A program made the translations under genes and the position numbers. Positions 1-8,351 of a DNA stretch of 51,527 nt are shown here, in pieces. The notes below the pieces were generated by a model. It had not been told where the DNA came from. It was given only the letters and a program-made list of their open reading frames with translations, and did no database searches. Each line of letters starts with the position of its first letter. The stretch's first letter is position 1. Origin of the DNA: an uncultured Eubacteriales bacterium (GTDB lineage Bacteria > Bacillota > Clostridia > Oscillospirales > Acutalibacteraceae); the NCBI GenBank assembly GCA_900315085.1, contig OMXW01000001.1:1-51527 (forward strand), in the 5' to 3' direction.

Positions 1-1
1 T

Positions 2-394
2 AACATGGTATTCCGTCAGCCGTTCCCGGGTCCCGGACTCGGCGTGCGCTGCCTCGGTGCAATCACACGCGACAGACTTGAAGCGGTAAGAGAGAGCGAC
101 GCTATTCTCCGCGAGGAATTCGCAAAGAACGGCTTGGAGGGAAAGGTGTGGCAGTATTTCACCGCAGTGCCCGACTTTAAATCGGTAGGCGTTAAGGACG
201 GCAAACGCACATTTGCGTATCCCGTAATCATCCGCGCGGTCAACACAAAGGACGCAATGACCGCAACCGTTGAGAACGTACCGTTTGAGCTTCTGCAGTA
301 CATTACAAAGAGAATCACCGCAGAGGTAGAAAACGTAAACCGCGTGCTTTATGATTTAACACCAAAGCCTTCAGGCACAATAGAGTGGGAATAA
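2..394 (+). CDS. guaA: GMP synthase (glutamine-hydrolysing), C-terminal fragment
   Basis: This is the C-terminal dimerisation domain of GMP synthase, which aminates XMP to GMP in the last step of guanine nucleotide synthesis. The reading frame is open to the left edge, so the gene is cut by the window boundary. The motif RQPFPGPGL near the start and the ending KPSGTIEWE are typical of GuaA (the ATP-pyrophosphatase and dimerisation parts). The fragment holds about the last 130 residues of a protein normally near 510. A strong terminator follows 22 bases after the stop. The product fits the purine operon further along, but the two loci are separate. Confidence 0.95.
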   Translation, partial: NMVFRQPFPGPGLGVRCLGAITRDRLEAVRESDAILREEFAKNGLEGKVWQYFTAVPDFKSVGVKDGKRTFAYPVIIRAVNTKDAMTATVENVPFELLQYITKRITAEVENVNRVLYDLTPKPSGTIEWE

Positions 395-415
395 AATTCT
401 AAAACAGAATTAAAA

Positions 416-455
416 ACACCCTGCATTCCGATAATCGGTTTGCAGGGTGTCGTTT
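416..455. terminator. Bidirectional intrinsic terminator (guaA / CDF gene)
   Basis: A perfect 10-bp stem (416-425 with 441-450) encloses a second small stem, CCGA/TCGG. It is followed by a T-rich run on the plus strand and by TTTTTAATT on the minus strand. It sits between the convergent guaA and CDF transporter genes and can serve both. Confidence 0.85.
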
Positions 456-1347
456 ATTCATTGTTGTTTTTTGGGTTAACGTGCACCATAATATGCTTGA
501 CCTGCGGGAATTCCTGTTCAACGCAGTTGTGAACGTCGTCCGAAATCTGGTGAGCCTCCGAGAGCGGAAGGGTGCTGTCAGCGCTGATTTCGATATCAAC
601 ATAAATCTTGTTGCCGAAAACCCTTGTTCTCAGTAAATCTACGCTTAAAACTCCGGGAACATCCATCGCACATTGTTTAATGCTTTCTTCCATCTCGCTG
701 TCGCATGAGTGGTCTACCATTCGGTCAACAGCGTCCTTGAAAATATCAAATGCAACCTTGAAGATGAACAGGCAGATAATTACACTGGCAATCGGTTCAA
801 GAATAGGAAGTCCGAGCTGCGCTCCGCCGATACCGATAAGCGCTCCGACAGATGACAGAGCATCGCTTCTGTGGTGCCATGCCTCCGCCATCAGCGCGGT
901 TGAATCGATCCGTTTGGCGTTGATTCGCGTGTACCAAAACATTGCTTCCTTGACAACGATTGAGGTTATCGCGGCAATCAGCGCAAGCTGACCTTTCAGT
1001 TCAAGGTCTTTGTACGCGCCCGTGAAAATTTTCTGCAGAGATTCAAATCCGATGAACCCGCCCGTCAGAAACAGAGCCGCTGAGAGCAGCAGAGCGGCGA
1101 CGCATTCAAACCTTTCGTGACCGTAGGGATGGTCGTGGTCGGATTCCTTTGAGGAAAACCGAACGCCGATTATTACAATCAATCCGCCAAAAACATCCGA
1201 CGCCGAATGAACCGCGTCGCTCGTCATCGCGCCCGAGCGGGCAATAATACCCGCGACGAATTTAAAAACGGTCAGAAAAATATTTGCAATAATACCGACA
1301 AGCGATACCTTTACCGCAATTTGCTTATTGCTGTTATCTACTGCCAT
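454..1347 (-). CDS. CDF-family divalent metal cation exporter
   Basis: A 297-residue cation diffusion facilitator with about six membrane segments in the N-terminal two thirds and a soluble metal-binding domain at the C terminus. The transport site can be seen as two HxxxD pairs, H47/D51 in TM2 (HSASD) and H158/D162 in TM5 (HHRSD), with the family motif HPYGHERFE between them. The start has a GGAGG sequence 7 bases upstream. CDF proteins export Zn, Co, Ni, Fe or Mn in exchange for protons. The residues alone do not settle the metal, but the NiCo-like riboswitch in the leader points to Ni2+ and/or Co2+ (possibly Fe2+) efflux. It appears to be transcribed alone. Confidence 0.93.
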   Translation of the reverse strand: MAVDNSNKQIAVKVSLVGIIANIFLTVFKFVAGIIARSGAMTSDAVHSASDVFGGLIVIIGVRFSSKESDHDHPYGHERFECVAALLLSAALFLTGGFIGFESLQKIFTGAYKDLELKGQLALIAAITSIVVKEAMFWYTRINAKRIDSTALMAEAWHHRSDALSSVGALIGIGGAQLGLPILEPIASVIICLFIFKVAFDIFKDAVDRMVDHSCDSEMEESIKQCAMDVPGVLSVDLLRTRVFGNKIYVDIEISADSTLPLSEAHQISDDVHNCVEQEFPQVKHIMVHVNPKNNNE

Positions 1348-1431
1348 ATGTACACCTCCGTATTGCGTTGTGAAGTTTGGTTCATTATATGCAGCGGCAC
1401 GGCTTTACGATACATTATACATCAAAACCAT

Positions 1432-1528
1432 AAAAAAGCCGCGAAACAGTTATGATGTTAACTGTCCCGCGGCGATAACCACTGTCAATAAGACCCGACT
1501 CCAAGCGTTTGCTTTGGTCTGTTCAGTA
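1432..1528 (-). promoter_or_regulatory. Candidate NiCo (czcD-type) riboswitch with overlapping terminator
   Basis: The leader of the CDF gene, read on the minus strand, contains in order AACAGAC, a hairpin, AGUCGGGUC, GACAG, a short GUGG/CCGC hairpin and GCGGGACAGU. This matches my recollection of the four-way junction segments of the Ni2+/Co2+ riboswitch (CAG, CGGG, ACAG, GGGACAG). ACUG at 1527-1524 can pair with CAGU at 1464-1461 as a short P1. The 3' part of the aptamer (1473-1459) is also the 5' arm of a 15-bp terminator with 1452-1438, loop ACATCA, then six T. The two folds exclude each other, so bound metal would switch the exporter on. P1 is short, which is the main doubt. Confidence 0.78.
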
Positions 1529-1534
1529 TAGCTT

Positions 1535-1563
1535 ATTCTATCATTTAAAACTCGTCTTGTCAA
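1535..1563 (-). promoter_or_regulatory. Promoter of the riboswitch-CDF transcript
   Basis: TTGACA at 1563-1558 and TAGAAT at 1540-1535, with a 17-bp spacer. Transcription would begin near 1528, exactly at the 5' edge of the predicted aptamer. Confidence 0.85.
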
Positions 1564-1638
1564 TGATTTATGATAATAATATATTGTGTTTTTGCATAGC
1601 ATACCGCGAATTTGGATAAATTTGCATTGCGCGGCATA

Positions 1639-1667
1639 TTGTATTTTGCCCAAACCTGATTTATAAT
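1639..1667 (+). promoter_or_regulatory. Candidate promoter for the hemolysin III-like gene
   Basis: A perfect TATAAT at 1662-1667 lies 17 bp downstream of TTGTAT (1639-1644). The -35 match is weak. The region 1529-1710 holds this promoter and the divergent CDF promoter. Confidence 0.55.
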
Positions 1668-1710
1668 AGTGTAAGCATAATAACTCAGCAAAACGGAAAG
1701 AGATGTTTTT

Positions 1711-2361
1711 ATGGCTAAAAAGGTACCCAAAAGATACACTTTAGGCGAGGAGATTTTCAGCTCTGTAACGCACGGAATCGGAAGCCTGCTTGCAATCGGA
1801 GGAACTGCGGTTCTGATTGTACTTGCGGCAATATACAGTGACGCATGGTCGGTGGTCGGTTGCGCGATCTTCGGCGCAAGTTTGATCGTGCTCTATTGCA
1901 TGAGCACGCTGTACCATGCGATAACAAATCCAAAGGCAAAGAGCTTTTTCAGAATAATGGATCACAACACGATTTTTTTCCTAATAGCCGGAACATATAC
2001 GCCGATCACAATTTCGATTCTTCGCGGCGCAATCGGCTGGGTGCTGTTCGGAATAGTGTGGGGAGCGGCGGTACTCGGAATCGTGCTCAACTCAATCGAC
2101 CTCGAAAAATTCCGCAAGCCCTCGGTTGTGTGCTATATCGCGATGGGCTGGGTAATAATATTTGCCATACAACCGCTTTTAAAGGTAATGAACTCGTGGA
2201 GCTTGTGGCTGCTTGTGGGCGGCGGAGTATTTTACACGGTCGGCGTTATCTTTTACGCGATAAAAAAGGTAAAGTATTTCCACTCGATCTGGCATATATT
2301 CACGGTAGTCGGCAGCGTTTGTCACTACTTTTCAATATTAATAGCAGTAATAAACAGATAA
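1711..2361 (+). CDS. Hemolysin III / PAQR-family membrane protein (YqfA/TrhA type)
   Basis: A 216-residue integral membrane protein with about seven membrane segments. It shows the PAQR signature residues: GEEIFSSVTHGIG near the N terminus, STLYH then FRIMDHNTIFFLIAGTYTP in the middle, and HSIWHIFTVVGSVCHYFSI near the C terminus. The conserved His, Asp and Ser residues form a predicted zinc-dependent hydrolase-like site within the membrane. Bacterial members have been linked to membrane fluidity homeostasis; the hemolysin name is historical. The GGAAAGAG ribosome site supports the start. It has its own promoter and terminator, so it is probably monocistronic. Confidence 0.9.
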   Translation: MAKKVPKRYTLGEEIFSSVTHGIGSLLAIGGTAVLIVLAAIYSDAWSVVGCAIFGASLIVLYCMSTLYHAITNPKAKSFFRIMDHNTIFFLIAGTYTPITISILRGAIGWVLFGIVWGAAVLGIVLNSIDLEKFRKPSVVCYIAMGWVIIFAIQPLLKVMNSWSLWLLVGGGVFYTVGVIFYAIKKVKYFHSIWHIFTVVGSVCHYFSILIAVINR

Positions 2362-2364
2362 TTT

Positions 2365-2402
2365 ACGGCAGTCAGCTTCAAACGGTTGACTGCCGTTTTT
2401 TA
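2365..2402 (+). terminator. Intrinsic terminator after the hemolysin III-like gene
   Basis: A perfect 10-bp stem, 2365-2374 with 2387-2396, followed by TTTTTT. Its T-run overlaps the stop codon of the convergent small gene. Confidence 0.9.
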
Positions 2403-2630
2403 AGAAGTTTTTACGAACCAGCGGCTGTTTTCAAAAAATAAATACCGCTGTTTACCGTGAATAAGACAGGTGTAGCGAATACCCGCTTTTTCGTTTTTCG
2501 GCGAAGGGGTAAAGCGGATATCGGTTATTTTGTCAATATTAAAGCTTTGCGCATCATCCCAAATGATAACCTTAGGAGTCAGCGTTCCGTCACAGTCAAA
2601 GCTGACGATAACCTTTACAAAATTTTTCAT
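2400..2630 (-). CDS. Small conserved-looking protein of unknown function (76 aa)
   Basis: I cannot assign a function. The protein begins MKNFVKVIVSFDCDGTLTP and ends YLFFENSRWFVK. It is rich in alternating hydrophobic residues, as expected for an all-beta fold, and has no membrane segment or signal peptide. An upstream in-frame ATG at 2675 exists, but ATG 2630 has AGGTG six bases before it and the upstream codons overlap the promoter, so 2630 was chosen. A consensus promoter precedes it and two LexA-like boxes overlap that promoter, so DNA damage may induce it. FDCDGT resembles a HAD motif, but the protein is far too short and lacks the rest of that fold. Confidence 0.7.
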   Translation of the reverse strand: MKNFVKVIVSFDCDGTLTPKVIIWDDAQSFNIDKITDIRFTPSPKNEKAGIRYTCLIHGKQRYLFFENSRWFVKTS

Positions 2631-2643
2631 AGCGCACCTATAT

Positions 2644-2692
2644 CGAACATTTGTTTTAACTATATTATAGAACATACATTCTAATCTGTCAA
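2644..2692 (-). promoter_or_regulatory. Promoter with two LexA-like (SOS) boxes
   Basis: On the minus strand, TTGACA (2692-2687), a 17-bp spacer and TATAAT (2669-2664) form a consensus sigma-A promoter. On the plus strand, CGAAC-ATTT-GTTTT at 2644-2657 and AGAAC-ATAC-ATTCT at 2669-2682 both resemble the Firmicutes LexA box GAAC-N4-GTTC with one imperfect position each. One box fills the spacer; the other lies at the transcription start. This geometry is typical of repression. Confidence 0.6.
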
Positions 2693-2708
2693 TAGATAAA
2701 TTTTGGAA

Positions 2709-2765
2709 AGAGTTTAGAGTTTAGAGTTTAGAGTTGAGAGTTTAGAGTTGAGAGTTTAGAGTTTG
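2709..2765. repeat. Short tandem repeat of GAGTTTA-type heptamers
   Basis: About eight copies of a 7-base unit, mostly GAGTTTA with GAGTTGA variants, in an otherwise non-coding gap. No ORF crosses it. It looks like a slippage-prone microsatellite. Confidence 0.85.
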
Positions 2766-2902
2766 AAGGTCGTGCAGATAGGAAACAAAAATAACCTAAC
2801 GCAGTTCCTATTGCCCTCACAGTTTCCTGTAGATTATGTTTTCTCGCGAAACAGAAAACGTCATCAAATAATAAACGTTAAGTACGCGACTTAAAAAAAG
2901 TG
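2766..2902. other. Non-coding gap upstream of pyrE
   Basis: No convincing ORF. The only structure seen is an inverted repeat, ATAGGAA (2778-2784) with TTCCTAT (2805-2811), across a 20-base loop, with no T-run after it. No known RNA was recognised. Confidence 0.4.
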
Positions 2903-2931
2903 TTTACAAACACAATATATTGTGGTATGAT
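2903..2931 (+). promoter_or_regulatory. pyrE promoter with a palindromic operator candidate
   Basis: TTTACA (2903-2908), 17 bp, TATGAT (2926-2931). The spacer contains the perfect 14-bp palindrome CACAATATATTGTG (2911-2924). A second dyad, GTGTTT/AAACAC (2900-2913), straddles the -35 element. The arrangement suggests a repressor site, but I cannot name the regulator. Confidence 0.75.
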
Positions 2932-2982
2932 TGAAAATGTAGAAATATGCAAACAAATATTTGAATTCAGGAGGAGTACAAA

Positions 2983-3657
2983 ATGGAAGCGTATAAAAAG
3001 GAATTTATTGAATTTATGGTAGACTGTCAGGTGCTCAAATTCGGCGACTTCGTTACCAAGAGCGGAAGAAAAACGCCGTTTTTTGTAAACACAGGCTTTT
3101 ACAGAACAGGCGCGCAGCTCAGAAAGCTCGGCGCATACTACGCTGAGGCAATCAACGAGCGCTTCGGACTTGACTTTGACGTGCTTTTCGGACCCGCATA
3201 CAAGGGAATTCCGCTTTCCGTTGCAGCGACAATCGCAATCAGCGAAAAGTTCGACAAGGATATCCGCTACTGCTCAAACCGCAAAGAGGTAAAGGATCAC
3301 GGCGACAAGGGAATTTTGCTCGGCAGCCCAATCAACGACGGAGATAAGGTTGTAATCATCGAGGACGTAACAACCGCCGGAACCTCAATTGAGGAAACTC
3401 TGCCAATCATCAAGGCTCAGGGCGACGTTGATCCGATTGGACTTGTAGTATCCGTTGACAGAATGGAAAGAGGTCAGGGCGAAAAGAGCGCGCTTGCCGA
3501 AATCGAAGAAAAATACGGACTCAAAACAACGGCTATCGTAACAATGGCTGAGGTAGTTGAGCACCTCTATAATAAGGAATACAAGGGCAAGGTTATCATT
3601 GACGATAAGCTCAAGGCGGCAATTGACGCATACTACGAGCAGTACGGCGTAAAATAA
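2983..3657 (+). CDS. pyrE: Orotate phosphoribosyltransferase
   Basis: Converts orotate and PRPP to OMP, the fifth step of pyrimidine synthesis. The 224-residue length is normal for the family. The PRPP-binding loop KVVIIEDVTTAGTSIEE lies near residues 126-142, with GPAYKGIPL upstream, as in PyrE. An AGGAGGAG ribosome site precedes the ATG. No other pyr gene is adjacent; it heads a run with radC 15 bases downstream, so it may be co-transcribed with the repair genes. Confidence 0.95.
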   Translation: MEAYKKEFIEFMVDCQVLKFGDFVTKSGRKTPFFVNTGFYRTGAQLRKLGAYYAEAINERFGLDFDVLFGPAYKGIPLSVAATIAISEKFDKDIRYCSNRKEVKDHGDKGILLGSPINDGDKVVIIEDVTTAGTSIEETLPIIKAQGDVDPIGLVVSVDRMERGQGEKSALAEIEEKYGLKTTAIVTMAEVVEHLYNKEYKGKVIIDDKLKAAIDAYYEQYGVK

Positions 3658-3672
3658 TTCGGGAGACTCACA

Positions 3673-4374
3673 ATGGCTTCATCAGACGGAAATGTCCACA
3701 ACGGCAGACGGCAAAGGCAAAAGGAAAAATTCTTAAAAAACGGCTTCGATGTATTTGAACAGCACGAGGTTCTTGAAATGCTGCTCTACTACGGAATTCC
3801 GCGCCGCGACACAAATCCGCTGGCGCACCGTCTGCTCGAACGCTACGGCACCTTCGGAAGAGTGTGCGACGCTCCGTCCGATGAGCTTGAACGTGACTTT
3901 GGTCTTTCAAAAAACGCGGTGATTCTGCTGAAAATGCAGCCGCAGCTTGCAAGGATATACACAGAATCCAAAAACAGTGATAAAAACTTTATTGAACCGG
4001 AAACGGTAGGCGAACTCTTTCAGAACAAGTTTATCGGAAGAAACGCCGAGGTTGTGGCAATGATGCTCGGCGACGCAAAGGGAAGAATAATCTTCTTTGA
4101 TATAATCGCGCAGGGTTCAGTTAACAGCACTGAAATGCCGATACGGAAGATGGTAGACCTTGCAATCAGGCACAACGCGAAAACCGCCTATATAGCGCAT
4201 AACCATCCAAGCGGTTCGCTTTTGCCGTCAAAGCAGGATCTTGACACAACAATGACAATTTACGACACGCTGTACAACGTGGGCGTAAAGCTGCAGGATC
4301 ACTTTATAGTAACGGAAACAAAATACCTGTCGCTCAAAGACAGCGGTATGGCTGATCATATATTTTTATATTAA
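3673..4374 (+). CDS. radC: RadC family JAB/MPN-domain protein
   Basis: A 233-residue RadC homologue: an N-terminal helix-hairpin-helix-like part (to about residue 80) and a C-terminal JAB/MPN metalloprotease-like fold. The metal-site signature is complete: HNHPSG with the following S and D in SLLPSKQD. Despite the old name, a direct repair role has not been established for the family. It follows pyrE closely and ends 3 bases before uvrB, so all three are probably one transcript. Confidence 0.93.
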   Translation: MASSDGNVHNGRRQRQKEKFLKNGFDVFEQHEVLEMLLYYGIPRRDTNPLAHRLLERYGTFGRVCDAPSDELERDFGLSKNAVILLKMQPQLARIYTESKNSDKNFIEPETVGELFQNKFIGRNAEVVAMMLGDAKGRIIFFDIIAQGSVNSTEMPIRKMVDLAIRHNAKTAYIAHNHPSGSLLPSKQDLDTTMTIYDTLYNVGVKLQDHFIVTETKYLSLKDSGMADHIFLY

Positions 4375-4377
4375 GCT

Positions 4378-6336
4378 ATGGATTTTAAAATACATTCTAA
4401 TTATAAGCCAACTGGCGACCAGCCTCAGACAATAGATAAGCTTGTGCAAAGTATTCAAAGCGGCAACCGAGAGCAGACAATGCTCGGCGTAACGGGCTCG
4501 GGCAAGACCTTCACGATGGCTAATATCATTGAAAGGGTGCAGCGTCCTACGCTTGTGCTTGCTCATAACAAAACGCTTGCGGCTCAGCTCTGCAGCGAGT
4601 TCAAGGAGTTTTTCCCCGACAACGCTGTCGAGTACTTTGTAAGCTACTACGATTACTATCAGCCCGAGGCGTATGTTGCTCAAACCGATACCTATATCGA
4701 AAAGGACAGCTCAATAAATGATGAAATAGACAAGCTTCGCCACAGCGCGACGCTTGCGCTTTCCGAAAGGCGCGACGTAATTATAGTCGCGTCTGTTTCA
4801 TGCATATACAGCCTGGGCAACCCGATCGACTACCGAAACATGGTAATATCACTGCGCCCGGGCATGGAAAAATCGCGCGACGAGCTTGTAAAAAAGCTTG
4901 TTGAGCTGCAGTACGAGCGCAACGATATCAACTTCATCAGAAATAAATTCAGAGTCAGGGGAGACGTTGTAGAGATTTTCCCTGCCGCGTCAAACGACTC
5001 AATAATCCGCGTGGAGTTCTTCGGAGATGAAATTGACCGAATCTCAGAAATCAATCCGCTCACCGGCGAGTTAAAGGCAATTTTAAAGCACGCCGCAATA
5101 TATCCCGCCTCTCACTATATCGTGTCAAACGATAAAATGAAAACCGCGCTTGCCGAAATTGAGCGCGAGCTTGAGGAGCGGCTCAAGTATTTCCGAGACA
5201 ACGGAAAGCTCCTTGAAGCGCAGAGGATTGAACAGCGCACGCGCTACGATATGGAGATGCTGCAGGAAATCGGTTTCTGCACGGGCATTGAAAACTACTC
5301 GCGAATTTTGTCGGGCAGAGCGCCGGGCTCCTCGCCTTATACGCTGCTCAATTATTTCCCCGACGACTTTCTTTTGTTCGTGGACGAATCACATGTAACG
5401 CTGCCTCAGGTTCGCGGAATGTTCGCAGGCGACCGCGCGCGCAAAAAGAGCCTTGTAGACTACGGCTTCCGTTTGCCGTCGGCATACGATAACCGACCGC
5501 TAAACTTTGACGAGTTTTACAGCAGAATCAATCAGGTCGTGTTTGTCAGCGCCACTCCCGGCGATTTGGAGCTTGAAAAGAGCGCGGTTGTAGCAGAACA
5601 GATTATCCGTCCCACAGGACTTCTTGATCCCGAAATCTCGGTACGTCCCACCGAAGGACAGCTCGACGATTTAGTGTCGGAAATCAACGTCCGCGCCGCA
5701 AAAAAGCAGCGCACGCTCGTAACCACGCTTACAAAGAAAATGGCGGAGGATCTGACAAACTATCTCGAAACAATGGGAATCCGCGTGCGCTATATGCACC
5801 ACGATATCGACACGGTTGAGCGCATGGAAATCGTGCGCGACCTGCGCCTCGGCGAATTTGACGTGCTTGTCGGAATCAACCTCCTGCGCGAAGGACTCGA
5901 TATCCCCGAGGTATCACTTGTCGCAATATTGGACGCGGACAAGGAAGGCTTTTTAAGAAGCACCCGTTCGCTTATTCAGATAACGGGACGCGCCGCGCGA
6001 AACAGCGAGGGTACTGTAATCATGTACGCGGACAGCGTGACCGAAAGCATGCGCGTGTGTATCGAGGAAACCAACCGACGCCGTGAAATCCAGCAAAAAT
6101 ACAACGAGGAGCACGGCATAGTACCAAAAACAATCGTTAAAAAGGTCAGCGAAATTCTTGAAATCTCAACTCACGACGACAGCGAGTTTAAAAATTCAAA
6201 GAAGCTTTCAAAGGCTCAGCGGATGCAGCTGATAGAAAGCCTCACAAAGGAAATGCGCGCAGCGGCAAAGCTGCTTGAATTTGAGCACGCCGCTTATCTC
6301 AGAGATAAGATAAAGAAGCTGCGCGGTGAAAAATAA
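4378..6336 (+). CDS. uvrB: Excinuclease ABC subunit UvrB
   Basis: Damage-verifying helicase-like subunit of the UvrABC nucleotide excision repair complex. The full 652-residue length is present: Walker A ([10 protein letters not shown], about residues 38-47), the DNA-wedging beta-hairpin region with [11 protein letters not shown], helicase motifs ([12 protein letters not shown]), and a C-terminal UVR domain that contacts UvrC. It starts 3 bases after radC with no room for its own promoter, and no LexA-like box lies directly upstream, so SOS control would have to act further upstream. Confidence 0.97.
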   Translation: MDFKIHSNYKPTGDQPQTIDKLVQSIQSGNREQTMLGVTGSGKTFTMANIIERVQRPTLVLAHNKTLAAQLCSEFKEFFPDNAVEYFVSYYDYYQPEAYVAQTDTYIEKDSSINDEIDKLRHSATLALSERRDVIIVASVSCIYSLGNPIDYRNMVISLRPGMEKSRDELVKKLVELQYERNDINFIRNKFRVRGDVVEIFPAASNDSIIRVEFFGDEIDRISEINPLTGELKAILKHAAIYPASHYIVSNDKMKTALAEIERELEERLKYFRDNGKLLEAQRIEQRTRYDMEMLQEIGFCTGIENYSRILSGRAPGSSPYTLLNYFPDDFLLFVDESHVTLPQVRGMFAGDRARKKSLVDYGFRLPSAYDNRPLNFDEFYSRINQVVFVSATPGDLELEKSAVVAEQIIRPTGLLDPEISVRPTEGQLDDLVSEINVRAAKKQRTLVTTLTKKMAEDLTNYLETMGIRVRYMHHDIDTVERMEIVRDLRLGEFDVLVGINLLREGLDIPEVSLVAILDADKEGFLRSTRSLIQITGRAARNSEGTVIMYADSVTESMRVCIEETNRRREIQQKYNEEHGIVPKTIVKKVSEILEISTHDDSEFKNSKKLSKAQRMQLIESLTKEMRAAAKLLEFEHAAYLRDKIKKLRGEK

Positions 6337-6352
6337 ATCAAGGAAGTAGTAT

Positions 6353-8338
6353 ATGGCTAAGAAAAAAACGAATGAATACGGAAACGACAGTATCACCACG
6401 CTGAAAGGCGCGGACAGAGTTCGAAAAAGACCTGCCGTAATATTCGGCTCGGACGGAATCGACGGCTGTCAGCATTCGGTGTTTGAAATCCTGTCCAACT
6501 CAATCGACGAGGCTCGCGAGGGTTACGGCAAAAAAATCACCGTAACCAGATACTCCGACGGCTCAATTCAGGTAGAGGACCACGGACGCGGAATCCCGGT
6601 CGATTTCAATGAAAAGGAACAGCGCTATAACTGGGAGCTTGTTTTCTGCGAAATGTACGCAGGCGGCAAGTATAATAACAACGAGGGCGAAAGCTACGAG
6701 TTTTCGCTCGGCATGAACGGACTCGGACTGTGCTCAACTCAGTACAGCTCCGCTTATATGGACGTAGACATCCGCCGCGACGGCTACCGTTACACCCTGC
6801 ACTTTGAAAAGGGCGAAAACGTCGGCGGCTTAAAGAAGGAGCCTTATTCCAAAAAGGACACGGGCACAAAAATCTCATGGAAGCCCGACCTTGAGGTGTT
6901 CACGGATATCGCGATTCAGCCCGATTACTTCATCGATATCATGAAGCGCCAGGCAATCGTCAACGCGGGCGTTGAATTTATCTTCCGCAACCAAAACGGA
7001 AAGAGCTTTGACACCACCTCGTTTTTATACGCCAACGGCGTGGTTGACCACGTTGCCGAGGTAATAGGAGAGGACGGTCTGACAACGGTCCAGCACTGGG
7101 AAACCGAGGTCAAAACGCGTGACCGCGACGACAAGCCCGAGTACAAATGCAAGATGAACATAGCGGTTGCCTTTTCAAACAAGGTCAACCTTACCGAATA
7201 CTACCACAACTCGAGTTGGCTCGAGCACGGCGGCGCTCCCGATAAGGCGGTGCGCAACGCCTTTGTCTATCAGATAGACAACTACTTAAAGACAAACAAT
7301 AAATACAATAAAACCGAAAGCAAGATAAAATTTGACGACGTAGAGGACTGCCTTGTGTGTGTTATCTCGTCTTTTTCAAGCGTTTCATCCTACGAAAACC
7401 AGACCAAAAAGGCGGTAACAAACAAGGGTATCCAGGACGCTATGACAGCGTTTCTGCGCCAAAGTCTTGAGGTATACTTCATCGAAAATCCGCTTGAAGC
7501 CGAAAAAATCGCGGAGCAGGTGCTCGTCAATAAGCGCAGCCGTGAAAACGCGGAGAAAACCAGGCTTAATATAAAAAAGAAGCTTTCGGGCAACCTCGAC
7601 ATGACAAACCGCGTTGAGAAGTTTACCGACTGCCGCAGTAAAGATATTTCTTCAAGAGAATTATTTATCGTAGAGGGCGACTCGGCAAAGGGCGCGTGTA
7701 TCCTCGCGCGCAACCCTGATTTTCAGGCTATCATGCCAATCAGAGGAAAAATCCTCAACTGCTTAAAGGTAGACTACGACCGCATTTTCAAAAGCGATAT
7801 CATCACCGATTTGCTCAAAGTACTCGGCTGCGGAGTTGAGGTTAAGTCAAAGGCAAACAAAAATCTCGCGACCTTCGACATGGACTCGCTGCGCTGGAAT
7901 AAGGTAATAATCTGTACCGATGCCGACGTCGACGGCTTCCATATCCGCACAATGCTGCTTACAATGCTCTACCGCCTTGTTCCCACGCTTATCCGCGAGG
8001 GAAAGGTGTTTATCGCGGAATCTCCGCTATACGAAATCACCACCAAAAACGAGGTGTACTTTGCCTATGATGAGCTTGAAAAGGATGAGTTCCTCCAAAA
8101 AATCGGGGAGGACAAGTTTACAATTCAGCGAAGCAAAGGTCTTGGTGAGAACGACCCGGACATGATGAACCTCACCACCATGAACCCGAAAACCAGACGA
8201 TTAATAAAAGTCATGCCCGACGATGCCGCGCAGACAGCGGAAATTTTTGACATACTCATCGGCAACAACCTGCAGGCGCGCAAAGACTACATCGTTGAGC
8301 ACGGCAGCGAATACATCGACAATCTTGACGTAAGCTGA
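6353..8338 (+). CDS. Divergent type IIA topoisomerase subunit B (ParE/GyrB-like)
   Basis: ATPase subunit of a heterotetrameric type II topoisomerase that makes a double-strand passage in DNA. The GHKL ATPase (NSIDEA, GRGIPV), TOPRIM domain (EGDSAKG, DADVDGFHIRT) and C-terminal QRSKGLGE are all present in 661 residues. It departs from gyrase in the ATP lid, where the usual GGLHGVGASVVNALS is replaced by SLGMNGLGLCSTQYSS, and in RKRPAVIFGS where RKRPGMYIGS is typical. It is paired with the A subunit 13 bases downstream. It is more likely a topoisomerase IV-type or lineage-specific second enzyme than the main gyrase, which normally sits elsewhere with recF. Confidence 0.85.
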   Translation: MAKKKTNEYGNDSITTLKGADRVRKRPAVIFGSDGIDGCQHSVFEILSNSIDEAREGYGKKITVTRYSDGSIQVEDHGRGIPVDFNEKEQRYNWELVFCEMYAGGKYNNNEGESYEFSLGMNGLGLCSTQYSSAYMDVDIRRDGYRYTLHFEKGENVGGLKKEPYSKKDTGTKISWKPDLEVFTDIAIQPDYFIDIMKRQAIVNAGVEFIFRNQNGKSFDTTSFLYANGVVDHVAEVIGEDGLTTVQHWETEVKTRDRDDKPEYKCKMNIAVAFSNKVNLTEYYHNSSWLEHGGAPDKAVRNAFVYQIDNYLKTNNKYNKTESKIKFDDVEDCLVCVISSFSSVSSYENQTKKAVTNKGIQDAMTAFLRQSLEVYFIENPLEAEKIAEQVLVNKRSRENAEKTRLNIKKKLSGNLDMTNRVEKFTDCRSKDISSRELFIVEGDSAKGACILARNPDFQAIMPIRGKILNCLKVDYDRIFKSDIITDLLKVLGCGVEVKSKANKNLATFDMDSLRWNKVIICTDADVDGFHIRTMLLTMLYRLVPTLIREGKVFIAESPLYEITTKNEVYFAYDELEKDEFLQKIGEDKFTIQRSKGLGENDPDMMNLTTMNPKTRRLIKVMPDDAAQTAEIFDILIGNNLQARKDYIVEHGSEYIDNLDVS

Positions 8339-8351
8339 GGAGGCGGAAAAA

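Noticed and set aside
1845-2441. 198-codon ORF overlapping the hemolysin III-like gene
   Set aside because: Shadow frame of a clear membrane protein gene, with an Arg-rich low-quality translation, crossing a terminator.
2400-2630. HAD phosphatase motif FDCDGT in the small SOS-like gene
   Set aside because: The protein is only 76 residues, with no other HAD motif and no room for the Rossmann fold.
2709-2765. Repeat tract as a CRISPR array
   Set aside because: The units are 7 bases long with no unique spacers and there are no cas genes.
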